Part shown: positions 1-6,290 of the stretch, piece after piece | Position numbering within the stretch: the first letter of the stretch is position 1 | Layout of the letters: the number at the start of each line of letters is the position of its first letter | Notes under the pieces: generated by a model | Told to the model about the DNA's origin: nothing | Databases searched by the model: none | Seen by the model: the letters and a program-made list of their open reading frames with translations, nothing else | Made by a program: the position numbers and the translations under genes | Assembly: GCA_022511355.1 (NCBI GenBank) | Contig: JAFLRS010000046.1 | Coordinates: forward strand, 1 to 12,196 | Direction: 5' to 3' | DNA length: 12,196 nucleotides | Source of the DNA: Alistipes sp. | Lineage (GTDB): Bacteria > Bacteroidota > Bacteroidia > Bacteroidales > Rikenellaceae

Positions 1-370
1 GATGTTTCGAACCGTCGATATGCGAACGGAAGTGGCACCCCTCCTCCTTGAGTTTGCGGCAGGCGGCCAACGAAAAGACCTGAAAACCGCCGCTGTCGGT
101 GAGCATGGGTCCCTCCCACGTCGAAAAGCGATGCACGCCTCCGGCCTCCTCCAGCACGGCCGTTCCGGGTCGCAGATAGAGGTGGTAGGTGTTGGCCAGA
201 ATAATCTGCGCCCGAGCCTCGTCGCGCACGTCGCGATGAAAAATTCCCTTCACCGCCGCAGCCGTGCCCACCGGCATGAATATGGGAGTCTGCACCGTTC
301 CGTGAGCCGTCGTGAAGGCTCCGCAACGCGCTTTCGAACAGGGGTCCTTGTGAAAAATCTCGAACTTCAT
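1..370 (-). CDS. tgt: Queuine tRNA-ribosyltransferase (TGT), 5' part only
   Basis: This is the N-terminal 123 codons of the enzyme that exchanges guanine for a 7-deazaguanine base (preQ1 in bacteria) at the wobble position of tRNAs with GUN anticodons, a cytoplasmic step in queuosine synthesis. Reading the minus strand from ATG at 370 gives a protein starting [17 protein letters not shown], followed by family hallmarks: TPIFMPVGT near residue 29, [12 protein letters not shown] near residue 58, and [12 protein letters not shown] near residue 90, whose Asp belongs to the conserved active-site motif. The zinc site and C-terminal half lie beyond the left edge. The ATG at 370 sits 15 bases after a TATCTTTG element, which supports this start. 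The gene is divergent from the glycosyltransferase gene that starts at 456. No frameshift or odd residue is seen in the visible part. The identification is very secure. Confidence 0.96.
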   Translation of the reverse strand, partial: MKFEIFHKDPCSKARCGAFTTAHGTVQTPIFMPVGTAAAVKGIFHRDVRDEARAQIILANTYHLYLRPGTAVLEEAGGVHRFSTWEGPMLTDSGGFQVFSLAACRKLKEEGCHFRSHIDGSKH

Positions 371-385
371 AGCCATATAATCGTA

Positions 386-393
386 CAAAGATA
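386..393 (-). promoter_or_regulatory. -7 promoter element of tgt (TATCTTTG)
   Basis: On the minus strand the sequence reads TATCTTTG, a full match to the Bacteroidetes -7 consensus TAnnTTTG used by the primary sigma factor of this phylum. It ends 15 bases before the tgt ATG, so the untranslated leader would be only about 10 bases. I do not see a clear -33 TTG at the expected distance. The assignment rests on the consensus match and its position. Confidence 0.7.
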
Positions 394-426
394 GCGAACA
401 TTTTTCGGATTGCGGTTTTTTTTGAC

Positions 427-434
427 TAACTTTG
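427..434 (+). promoter_or_regulatory. -7 promoter element of the glycosyltransferase operon (TAACTTTG)
   Basis: TAACTTTG fits the Bacteroidetes -7 consensus TAnnTTTG and lies 21 bases before the ATG at 456. A TTG at 410-412 is a possible -33 element but is closer than usual. The element is back to back with the tgt -7 box, with 33 bases between them, so the two divergent promoters must share their upstream regions. It would drive the glycosyltransferase, sigma factor and rsmG genes. Confidence 0.65.
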
Positions 435-455
435 CGCGAATATTTGCCGAAAACC

Positions 456-1628
456 ATGCAATACTGGGAGTTTTTTATCGAAGAGTGCGGATGGATGGGG
501 GTCGTTCTGGCGGCTCTGCTCATCATTCTGTTCGGCATTCAGGTCTACTGCTATGCCGTGCGCTACGTGCGTCTGTCCAAATACCGCAATTCACGACGGC
601 CCATGAGGCTCGATTCGGAAAATCCCGCCGTGTCGGTCATCGTGCCCCTCTTCGGCGAAAGCATCGACTTCGTGGAGACCGGACTCGTCCGTCTGCTCGC
701 GCAGGATTACGACTCCTATGAGGTGGTCGTCGTCTACGCCGGACGCGACAACGACTTCTACGACGAACTCTCGCGCATGAGCGAATCTTTCCCCAATCTG
801 CGTGCCGCGAAAATCTCGATAAAACCGCGATACCCCATATCGCACAAAATGGCTATCAACGTCGGAATCAAGGCCGCACGCAACGAACATATCATACTCA
901 CAACCGCCGACTCCTCGCCGCGAACCAGCCGCTGGCTGGCGCTCATGGCCAAAGGATTCTCGCGCGGAGAGATTGTGCTGGGATACTGCTGCACCGAACA
1001 GCGCGACACTCTCTTCGGACGGCTCATCCGCATCGACCGCATGATGCAGTCGGCCGAATGGCTCGCCGCTGCCGCCGAACGACATCCCTATCGCGGTCAT
1101 CGCTGCAACGTGGGCTTCACCAAATCGCTCTACTTCGGCGTGAACGGATTCGGAAATCTCAACCTGCCCCTCGGCGAAGACGACCTCTTCATACGGCGCA
1201 TTATAGGCGACGACAACGTCAGCATCGTGCTGTCGCCGCGCGCCACGGTGGTCGAACGCAACAAAGGCGGTCTGGGTCAGTGGATGAAACGCCGCCGGTT
1301 CTACGGCTCGAGCCGCAGACTCTATCCCGCATCGGTGCGCAGCCGTCTGCATCTGGAACCTTACAGCCGTCTGCTCTTCTTCGCAACGGCCGCCGCAGCT
1401 TTCGTCACCATGCCGATAGAATATTGCGCCGCCACGGCTCTGTTAATCGTCGTGCGGTACATTATAGTCGCCACCAGCGTCTCGAAACTCGCCGCACGAC
1501 TCGGCGAAAAAGGCATCATCGCCGCATATCCGTTCTACGACATATTCGGACTCCTGTTCGACATCATAACCGACATCGCATTACTCCGCAAAGACCCCTC
1601 GGTATGGAGATATACCAGTATATCATAG
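456..1628 (+). CDS. Membrane-anchored family 2 glycosyltransferase
   Basis: This is a 390-residue inner-membrane enzyme of the GT-A fold that probably adds a sugar from a nucleotide donor to a surface glycan; donor and acceptor cannot be told. An N-terminal membrane helix spans roughly residues 13-35. The catalytic domain follows, with [10 protein letters not shown] (59-68) in the nucleotide-binding strand, LTTADSSP (148-155) at the metal-binding position, GEDDLF (240-245) carrying the usual catalytic acidic pair, and [10 protein letters not shown] (275-284) resembling the QxxRW region. Two or three hydrophobic segments occupy about 305-345 and 354-376. At the metal site the usual DAD reads TAD, so the first Asp is replaced by Thr150. 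An in-frame TTG at 432 exists, but it overlaps the -7 promoter element, so ATG 456 is preferred. The 3' end overlaps the sigma factor gene by 25 bases. The domain assignment is firm; the pathway is unknown. Confidence 0.88.
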   Translation: MQYWEFFIEECGWMGVVLAALLIILFGIQVYCYAVRYVRLSKYRNSRRPMRLDSENPAVSVIVPLFGESIDFVETGLVRLLAQDYDSYEVVVVYAGRDNDFYDELSRMSESFPNLRAAKISIKPRYPISHKMAINVGIKAARNEHIILTTADSSPRTSRWLALMAKGFSRGEIVLGYCCTEQRDTLFGRLIRIDRMMQSAEWLAAAAERHPYRGHRCNVGFTKSLYFGVNGFGNLNLPLGEDDLFIRRIIGDDNVSIVLSPRATVVERNKGGLGQWMKRRRFYGSSRRLYPASVRSRLHLEPYSRLLFFATAAAAFVTMPIEYCAATALLIVVRYIIVATSVSKLAARLGEKGIIAAYPFYDIFGLLFDIITDIALLRKDPSVWRYTSIS

Positions 1629-2167
1629 CCGACGACCGGCATCTGGTCGAACTGGTCCTGCAGGGCGACGATGCCGCTTTCGAACATCTGTTCAACCGCT
1701 ATCGCGAAGCCATACGGCGACTCTTCGCACAGCGGCTCGGAACCGATGCCGATGCCGATGACCTGCTTCAGGAGACTTTCCTCAAGGTATACCTCAACAT
1801 ACACCGCTACGACTTCGCTTACACATTCGGACAGTGGCTCTACACCATAGCGCGCAATACGCTGGTGGACTTCACGCGCAAAAGCCGCACCGCGCTCTCC
1901 ATCGACGAACACTTCTCGTCGCCCGCCGCAACCGGACCCACACCCGAAGAGAGCATCATCAATTCGCAGCAGCGTATGCAGATAGAACGCTTTCTGGGCG
2001 AATTGTCGGAGCAGCACCGCACTCTGTTCCGACTGCGGTTCCTCGAAGAGTACTCCTACGAAGAGATTGCCGAAAAACTGCAAATGCCCATGGGTTCCGT
2101 CAAGACCGGCATACACCGCGCACGCGAACGTATGTGCCGCATGATAACCGACGGCGAACAACAATGA
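1604..2167 (+). CDS. ECF-type RNA polymerase sigma-70 factor
   Basis: This 187-residue protein directs RNA polymerase to a specific promoter set, usually in response to envelope or extracellular signals. Region sigma-2 covers about residues 15-93, with GDDAAFEHLFNRY (21-33), the polymerase-binding and -10-recognition stretch DADDLLQETFLKVY (50-63) and FGQWLYTIARN (75-85). After a variable linker (about 94-123), region sigma-4 covers 124-178, with SYEEIAEKLQMPMGSVKTGIHRAR as its helix-turn-helix. Length and two-domain layout are typical of the ECF group. ATG 1604 is the only start giving a clean sigma-2; the open frame further upstream is antisense-like, arginine-rich sequence inside the glycosyltransferase gene. 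It overlaps that gene by 25 bases and rsmG by 4 (ATGA), suggesting translational coupling. No anti-sigma gene is adjacent, which is unusual for the group. Its signal and targets cannot be seen. Confidence 0.93.
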   Translation: MEIYQYIIADDRHLVELVLQGDDAAFEHLFNRYREAIRRLFAQRLGTDADADDLLQETFLKVYLNIHRYDFAYTFGQWLYTIARNTLVDFTRKSRTALSIDEHFSSPAATGPTPEESIINSQQRMQIERFLGELSEQHRTLFRLRFLEEYSYEEIAEKLQMPMGSVKTGIHRARERMCRMITDGEQQ

Positions 2168-2793
2168 TGAACGCACAACTCATATTCGACTACTTCCCCG
2201 ACCTCACCGACCGTCAGCGCGAACAGTTCTCCGCGCTCGGGGAGCTGTATGCCGACTGGAATTCGAAAATCAACGTCATTTCGCGCAAAGATTTCCAGTC
2301 GCTCTATCTCCGCCACGTGCTGCATTCGCTGGCCATAGCCAAGGTGTGCCGCTTCGATGCCGGAGCGCGGATAGCCGATGTCGGCTGCGGAGGAGGTTTT
2401 CCGTCGGTGCCGCTGGCCATAATGTTCCCCGAAGCGCAATTCACGGCCGTGGACTCCATCGCCAAAAAGATAACCGTCGTGCAGGGGGTGTCGCGTTCGC
2501 TCGGACTCGAAAACCTCACCGCCGTCAATTGCCGTTTCGAACAGCTTTCGCAACGGTTCGATTATGTCGTTTCGCGCGCCGTAACCGATTCGGCGACCCT
2601 CACGCAATGGGTATGGAACCGCATCGAGAAGGGTTGCCGCGGAACTCTGCCCAACGGCATTCTGACGCTCAAGGGGGGCGAGCTCGCCGAAGAACTCGCA
2701 CTCACGGGCAAACGATGGACGATATTCGAAATCTCGAGACTCTTCGACGACGAATTCTTCTCCACCAAGAAGGTGGTCTACACTCAGCGTTGA
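2164..2793 (+). CDS. rsmG: 16S rRNA (guanine-527-N7)-methyltransferase
   Basis: This 209-residue cytoplasmic enzyme uses S-adenosylmethionine to methylate N7 of G527 in the 530 loop of 16S rRNA. In other bacteria, loss of this activity gives low-level streptomycin resistance. Visible motifs are DWNSKINVISRKD (31-43) and RHVLHSL (50-56), both typical of the family. The SAM-binding motif is IADVGCGGGFPSVPLAI (70-86), followed by the acidic strand end AVDSIAKK (95-102), SRAV (137-140) and LKGG (169-172). The length is standard. The start overlaps the sigma factor stop as ATGATGA; the second ATG at 2167 is an equally possible start one codon later. The gene is probably co-transcribed with the sigma factor and glycosyltransferase. 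Its stop at 2791-2793 directly touches the stop of the convergent glycosyltransferase gene. Confidence 0.95.
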   Translation: MMNAQLIFDYFPDLTDRQREQFSALGELYADWNSKINVISRKDFQSLYLRHVLHSLAIAKVCRFDAGARIADVGCGGGFPSVPLAIMFPEAQFTAVDSIAKKITVVQGVSRSLGLENLTAVNCRFEQLSQRFDYVVSRAVTDSATLTQWVWNRIEKGCRGTLPNGILTLKGGELAEELALTGKRWTIFEISRLFDDEFFSTKKVVYTQR

Positions 2794-3732
2794 TTACAGC
2801 CCTTTGCGGGCCAGCACCCATGCAAGGGTGTTGTAGATGTTAAGCAGCGGCTGCCGCCACGAAACGGGCAGCGCATTCACTGCGCGCAGTTTCAGCCATG
2901 CGCGACGATTGTGACGCGTATATCCGAACGCCGTCAGAGCGCGGCGGGCTTCGTCGGTTCCGCCCTTTGCGCTCGCGGTCAGAGCCTTGCCCAAAGCCGC
3001 ACGGGCTATGTATTCGCGTTCGGCGTCGCCGGAGGCTCCCGCAAGCAAATCTTCGAATGAAAACCGGCACACTTCGGGCCGATATATGGCCGCAGAACGG
3101 TTCGAAGCCGCTTTGGAGTATATCGCAGTGCGGGCCGGCGAAAGAGCCACGGCTCCGCGACGCGCCAATTTCACCCACAAATACTGGTCTTCACCCATGC
3201 GCATACCCTCGGGGAATCCGCCCGCGGCAATCACATCCTCGCGACGCAGAACCGCCGACGAGGGAATCACCGCATAACCGCGCAGCGAAACGGCGAAGAA
3301 ATCGACCCTGCCCGCGCACTGCGGAGTATCGCCCGCAACCGTCCGGCGGCCGTCGTTCACCGAAAACGACGAAGCATAGAGCGTACAGTCGGGATAACGT
3401 TCCGAAAGGTCCGCAAGGTCGGAGAGGTGTTCGGGAGTCCAGCAGTCGTCGGCATCGAGCAGAGCCGCATATTCGCCTTTCGCTTCGGCTATGGCTCTGT
3501 TGCGGGCGGCACTCACGCCTCCGTTCGGCTGACGTATGACTCTTATGTTCGCTTCGGGATGCGCAGCCGCAAACCGCTCCGCAATGTCGCCGCCGCCGTC
3601 GGTCGAACCGTCGTCCACAACCAACGTTTCGCACGGCACGGCCCGCTGCGACACCACCGAAAGCAAAGCCCGTTCAATCTCGGCAGCCTTGTTGTAGAGC
3701 GGAACGATTACGGATATGTCACTGCTTTTCAT
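2794..3732 (-). CDS. Family 2 glycosyltransferase
   Basis: This is a 312-residue GT-A fold glycosyltransferase with no evident membrane segment, probably peripheral at the inner face of the membrane. It has ISVIVPLYNKA (6-16), VVDDGSTDGG (38-47), NGGVSAARNRA (70-80), the metal-binding DADD (93-96) and the catalytic acidic pair in MGEDQYLW (179-186). All residues expected for activity are present, unlike in the plus-strand glycosyltransferase. ATG 3732 is preferred: a longer frame to 3771 adds 13 residues that are really the tail of the upstream gene in another frame, and family members start just before the ISVIVP strand. The start overlaps the Stealth gene's end by 14 bases, so the two are probably co-translated. 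The gene closes the ispG operon. Sugar donor and acceptor are unknown; a surface polysaccharide or glycoprotein O-glycan is plausible. Confidence 0.92.
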   Translation of the reverse strand: MKSSDISVIVPLYNKAAEIERALLSVVSQRAVPCETLVVDDGSTDGGGDIAERFAAAHPEANIRVIRQPNGGVSAARNRAIAEAKGEYAALLDADDCWTPEHLSDLADLSERYPDCTLYASSFSVNDGRRTVAGDTPQCAGRVDFFAVSLRGYAVIPSSAVLRREDVIAAGGFPEGMRMGEDQYLWVKLARRGAVALSPARTAIYSKAASNRSAAIYRPEVCRFSFEDLLAGASGDAEREYIARAALGKALTASAKGGTDEARRALTAFGYTRHNRRAWLKLRAVNALPVSWRQPLLNIYNTLAWVLARKGL

Positions 3733-4714
3733 AGCTCGATTTTGAGGGTAAAATCGTTTCGAACGCACCATATATACGCGCGCGCATGAAGTCGAAGTCG
3801 GAAATCGACTCGCTGTCGTTGATGCATATCATGCGGCAGCGGCGGTTTTCTATCTCGGCGCATACGGAGTCGGCCGACGAATCGTCGACCGTAACCAGAC
3901 GGCAGTCCGACATACCGCGCGGAGAGAATTCGCCTGCAGCCAGCATATCGTAACGGAAAAGCCAGTCCGAAACGTTGCTCAGATGACGGAATGTATGGCG
4001 GCAGGTCTCGTCGAGCTGACGGCCCCACTCCTCCCAGCAGCGGAAGCAGTGCGAACGCAAATAGGGCTGCGGAACATGATGGTCCATAAAGCCCGTAAAC
4101 ATACTCCACGGCAGCAGAGTAAAGGTTTTGAGCAGATTCCCGAGGCCGTATCTGAAGTTGAACCATTTGAGCGGATTGCGACGCAACGCGGTATGTTTGC
4201 TCCATTTGGCGTTGATGAGTTCGAGGTCGTTGTAGATAATGTGGCCTATCGACGAGGGCTGCACCACGCTCAAACGGGCCATATCGCACGGCAGACCGTT
4301 GCGGAAAAAGTCGTCGGGACGGCAGGCGCGGAGGAGGAACATATCGTCGTTGAAGACCACGAACCGTTCGGCAAGTCCCTCTATGCGATGCAGATTGAGC
4401 CCTATTGTGAGAGAATTGAAGGTGGGCAGATACTCTGCGGGGATGAAATCCTCGTGGCGAACTATGTTGAGTTTCGGATGGCGGGTTTCGAGCCATGCGG
4501 GCAGATGCCCCCACGTAACCAGATGCACCCTCCGAACCCACGGAGCGAAGCTCTCCACGCCGCGGAACCACATATCCAGATTGTGCCAGCAGCGGACGCG
4601 TATTGCCGAAGCATCATCTTCGGGAGCGGCCGTGCGTCGTGCCGCGAGGAACGCCTCGCGCCATGCGGGGTCGGAATCATCGACCCAAAATATTACGAAA
4701 TCAATCTCCTGCAT
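3719..4714 (-). CDS. Stealth-family sugar-phosphate transferase
   Basis: This 331-residue protein belongs to the Stealth group, which includes bacterial capsule synthases that transfer hexose-1-phosphates and the catalytic part of the animal GlcNAc-1-phosphotransferase. Conserved region 1 is IDFVIFWVDDSDPAW (4-18). Region 2 runs from the tryptophan-rich stretch near 43 through APWVRRVHLVTWGHLPAW (57-74) and LPTFNSLTIGLNLHRI (96-111) to FVVFNDDMFLL (118-128), whose NDD is the most conserved acidic cluster. The histidine-proline pair HHVPQPYL (212-219) fits region 3. The usual AIE after FNS reads TIG here, so one commonly acidic position is lost. No membrane helix is visible. It starts 7 bases after ispG ends and overlaps the next glycosyltransferase by 14 bases. 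The family is clear; the substrate, and whether the product is capsule or another glycan, is inferred. Confidence 0.88.
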   Translation of the reverse strand: MQEIDFVIFWVDDSDPAWREAFLAARRTAAPEDDASAIRVRCWHNLDMWFRGVESFAPWVRRVHLVTWGHLPAWLETRHPKLNIVRHEDFIPAEYLPTFNSLTIGLNLHRIEGLAERFVVFNDDMFLLRACRPDDFFRNGLPCDMARLSVVQPSSIGHIIYNDLELINAKWSKHTALRRNPLKWFNFRYGLGNLLKTFTLLPWSMFTGFMDHHVPQPYLRSHCFRCWEEWGRQLDETCRHTFRHLSNVSDWLFRYDMLAAGEFSPRGMSDCRLVTVDDSSADSVCAEIENRRCRMICINDSESISDFDFMRARIYGAFETILPSKSSYEKQ

Positions 4715-4721
4715 ATCGGTT

Positions 4722-6212
4722 TCAATCTTTTTGCGGTTCGCGCCAGCGTCCGTCGGCCTTTATCAGGGCCACAAGACGCTCCAAAGCCTCCTCCTGCGGA
4801 ATGTTGCGGGCCACCACCTCGCGTCCGCGATAGAGCGTTATGCGGTCGGGAGCGGCTCCCACATACCCGTAATCGGCATCGGCCATCTCGCCCGGACCGT
4901 TCACTATGCACCCCATTACGCCTATCTTCAAATCGGGCAGATGCGACGTGCGGGCCTTTATCGCCGACAGCGTGCTTTGCAGGTCGTAGAGGGTGCGTCC
5001 GCAGCCCGGACACGCAATATATTCCGTGCGCGTCATGCGCACGCGCGAAGCCTGCAATATCATAAGCTCCACTTCGCGCAGCTGTGCAGAGGTGAATTGC
5101 GGAGCCTCTATCGCTATGCCGTCGGCCAGACCGTCGATGAAGAGCAGACCCAAATCGGCCGCCGCCTTCACGGCCATATCGGTGAGGTCGGCGTCGTCGT
5201 AACGGCACGAAACGGCTATCGGTTCGCGGGTGCCGGCATTCAGAATCGCAGCCCGCAGCTCCGCCGTGGGATTTCGGGAAACAGCCTTAATCATGCGCCA
5301 ATCAGCAGGAATCTCGTCGTGAACCAACGGCACCGCCACCCCGCTGCGGCGCGAATACTCCGCAGGCAGGCGGTATTCGCCCGACAAAAGCGGAAATTCA
5401 CCCTCGCGGCAGGAGAAATGACGCACCAAAAGCTCGCCTACGGGAATCTCGTTTTCGGGAGCTTCGGTGAGCGAAACCCTTATGGTGTCGCCCAATCCGT
5501 CGGCCAGCAGCGCACCTATGCCCACGGCACTCTTTATGCGCCCCTCGAGACCGTCGCCCGCCTCCGTAACCCCCAAATGCAGAGGATAATGCATATCTTC
5601 GGCATCCATAGCCTCGACCAGCAGACGGTAGGCATAGACCATGACTCGCGTATTGCTCGACTTCATCGAGACCACCACATTGCCGAAATTCTCGCGCTTG
5701 CAGATTCGCAGAAACTCCATAGCCGATTCGGCCATGCCCTGCGGAGTGTCGCCCCAACGGTCGAAAATATGTTTGGCCAGCGAACCGTGATTGACACCTA
5801 TGCGCAGAGCGACGCCCCGCTCGCGGCAGAGCGACAAAAGAGCCTCCAACTCGCCGTTCGCAGTGCGGAAGTTGCCCGGATTGATTCGCACCTTGTCCAC
5901 ATATCGGGCTGCAATCATGGCCATTTCGGGCACGAAATGTATGTCGGCCACTATGGCGGTATCGTAACCGTCCTCGCGCACGCGCGAAATTATATGTTGC
6001 AAATTCTCGGCTTCGCGGCGTCCCTGAGCCGTCAGACGCACGATGCGGGCACCGGCATCGGCTATGCGTTCGGTCTGAGCCGCGCTCGCCTCCGTGTCCG
6101 AGGTCGGAGTGTTGGTCATCGACTGAACCGCTATCGGATTGCCGCCGCCTATCGCACAACTCCCCGCGCGAACCTCGTCGCTCGGCCGGCGTATGTAGCG
6201 TGATAGTGTCAT
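4722..6212 (-). CDS. ispG: (E)-4-hydroxy-3-methylbut-2-enyl-diphosphate synthase
   Basis: IspG (GcpE) reductively opens 2-C-methyl-D-erythritol 2,4-cyclodiphosphate to HMBPP, the next-to-last step of the MEP isoprenoid pathway, using a 4Fe-4S cluster in the cytoplasm. The barrel domain begins with NPIAVQSMTNTPTSDT (25-40) and includes LTAQGRREAENL (60-71), KVRINPGNF (107-115) and LGVTEAGDG (213-221). The cluster domain carries CPGCGRTLYDL (401-411) and GCIVNGPGEM (434-443), giving cluster ligands Cys401, Cys404 and Cys435 and the essential Glu442. Between SLTEAPENEI (about 247-256) and the cluster domain lies an insertion, as in the plant and Bacteroidota long form. At 496 residues the protein is between the short E. 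coli form (about 370) and the usual long form (about 600 or more). ATG 6212 matches family starts; the 236 extra in-frame codons upstream run antisense through recG and are rejected. First gene of a three-gene operon. Confidence 0.96.
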   Translation of the reverse strand: MTLSRYIRRPSDEVRAGSCAIGGGNPIAVQSMTNTPTSDTEASAAQTERIADAGARIVRLTAQGRREAENLQHIISRVREDGYDTAIVADIHFVPEMAMIAARYVDKVRINPGNFRTANGELEALLSLCRERGVALRIGVNHGSLAKHIFDRWGDTPQGMAESAMEFLRICKRENFGNVVVSMKSSNTRVMVYAYRLLVEAMDAEDMHYPLHLGVTEAGDGLEGRIKSAVGIGALLADGLGDTIRVSLTEAPENEIPVGELLVRHFSCREGEFPLLSGEYRLPAEYSRRSGVAVPLVHDEIPADWRMIKAVSRNPTAELRAAILNAGTREPIAVSCRYDDADLTDMAVKAAADLGLLFIDGLADGIAIEAPQFTSAQLREVELMILQASRVRMTRTEYIACPGCGRTLYDLQSTLSAIKARTSHLPDLKIGVMGCIVNGPGEMADADYGYVGAAPDRITLYRGREVVARNIPQEEALERLVALIKADGRWREPQKD

Positions 6213-6229
6213 TGCTGCTCTTTTATCCG

Positions 6230-6237
6230 CAAAAATA
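6230..6237 (-). promoter_or_regulatory. -7 promoter element of ispG (TATTTTTG)
   Basis: On the minus strand the sequence reads TATTTTTG, matching TAnnTTTG, and ends 17 bases before the ispG ATG. It would serve the ispG, Stealth and glycosyltransferase operon with a leader of about 10-12 bases. It is back to back with the recG promoter, with 41 bases between the two -7 boxes. No convincing -33 TTG is visible. Confidence 0.6.
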
Positions 6238-6278
6238 TGAAAAATTTGCGCAGTGCGATGCGTCTGCCGAGTTTTTTC

Positions 6279-6286
6279 TATCTTTG
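6279..6286 (+). promoter_or_regulatory. -7 promoter element of recG (TATCTTTG)
   Basis: TATCTTTG is a full match to the Bacteroidetes -7 consensus and ends only 4 bases before the recG ATG at 6291. Transcription normally begins several bases after this element, so the recG message would start at, or within a base or two of, the start codon. A -33 TTG at standard spacing is not obvious; a TTTG at 6245-6248 is too far upstream. Confidence 0.68.
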
Positions 6287-6290
6287 CACT

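Noticed and set aside
1058..1603. An in-frame extension of the sigma factor upstream into the glycosyltransferase gene
   Set aside because: The extension is Arg-rich, unlike any sigma factor, and overlaps the glycosyltransferase in another frame; the sigma-2 domain is complete from ATG 1604.
4239..6203. A 654-codon open frame on the plus strand, antisense to ispG and the Stealth gene
   Set aside because: Its translation is rich in Arg, His and Ala with no recognisable domain, and it lies wholly opposite two well-identified genes. Long antisense frames like this arise from the biased codon use of GC-rich genes.
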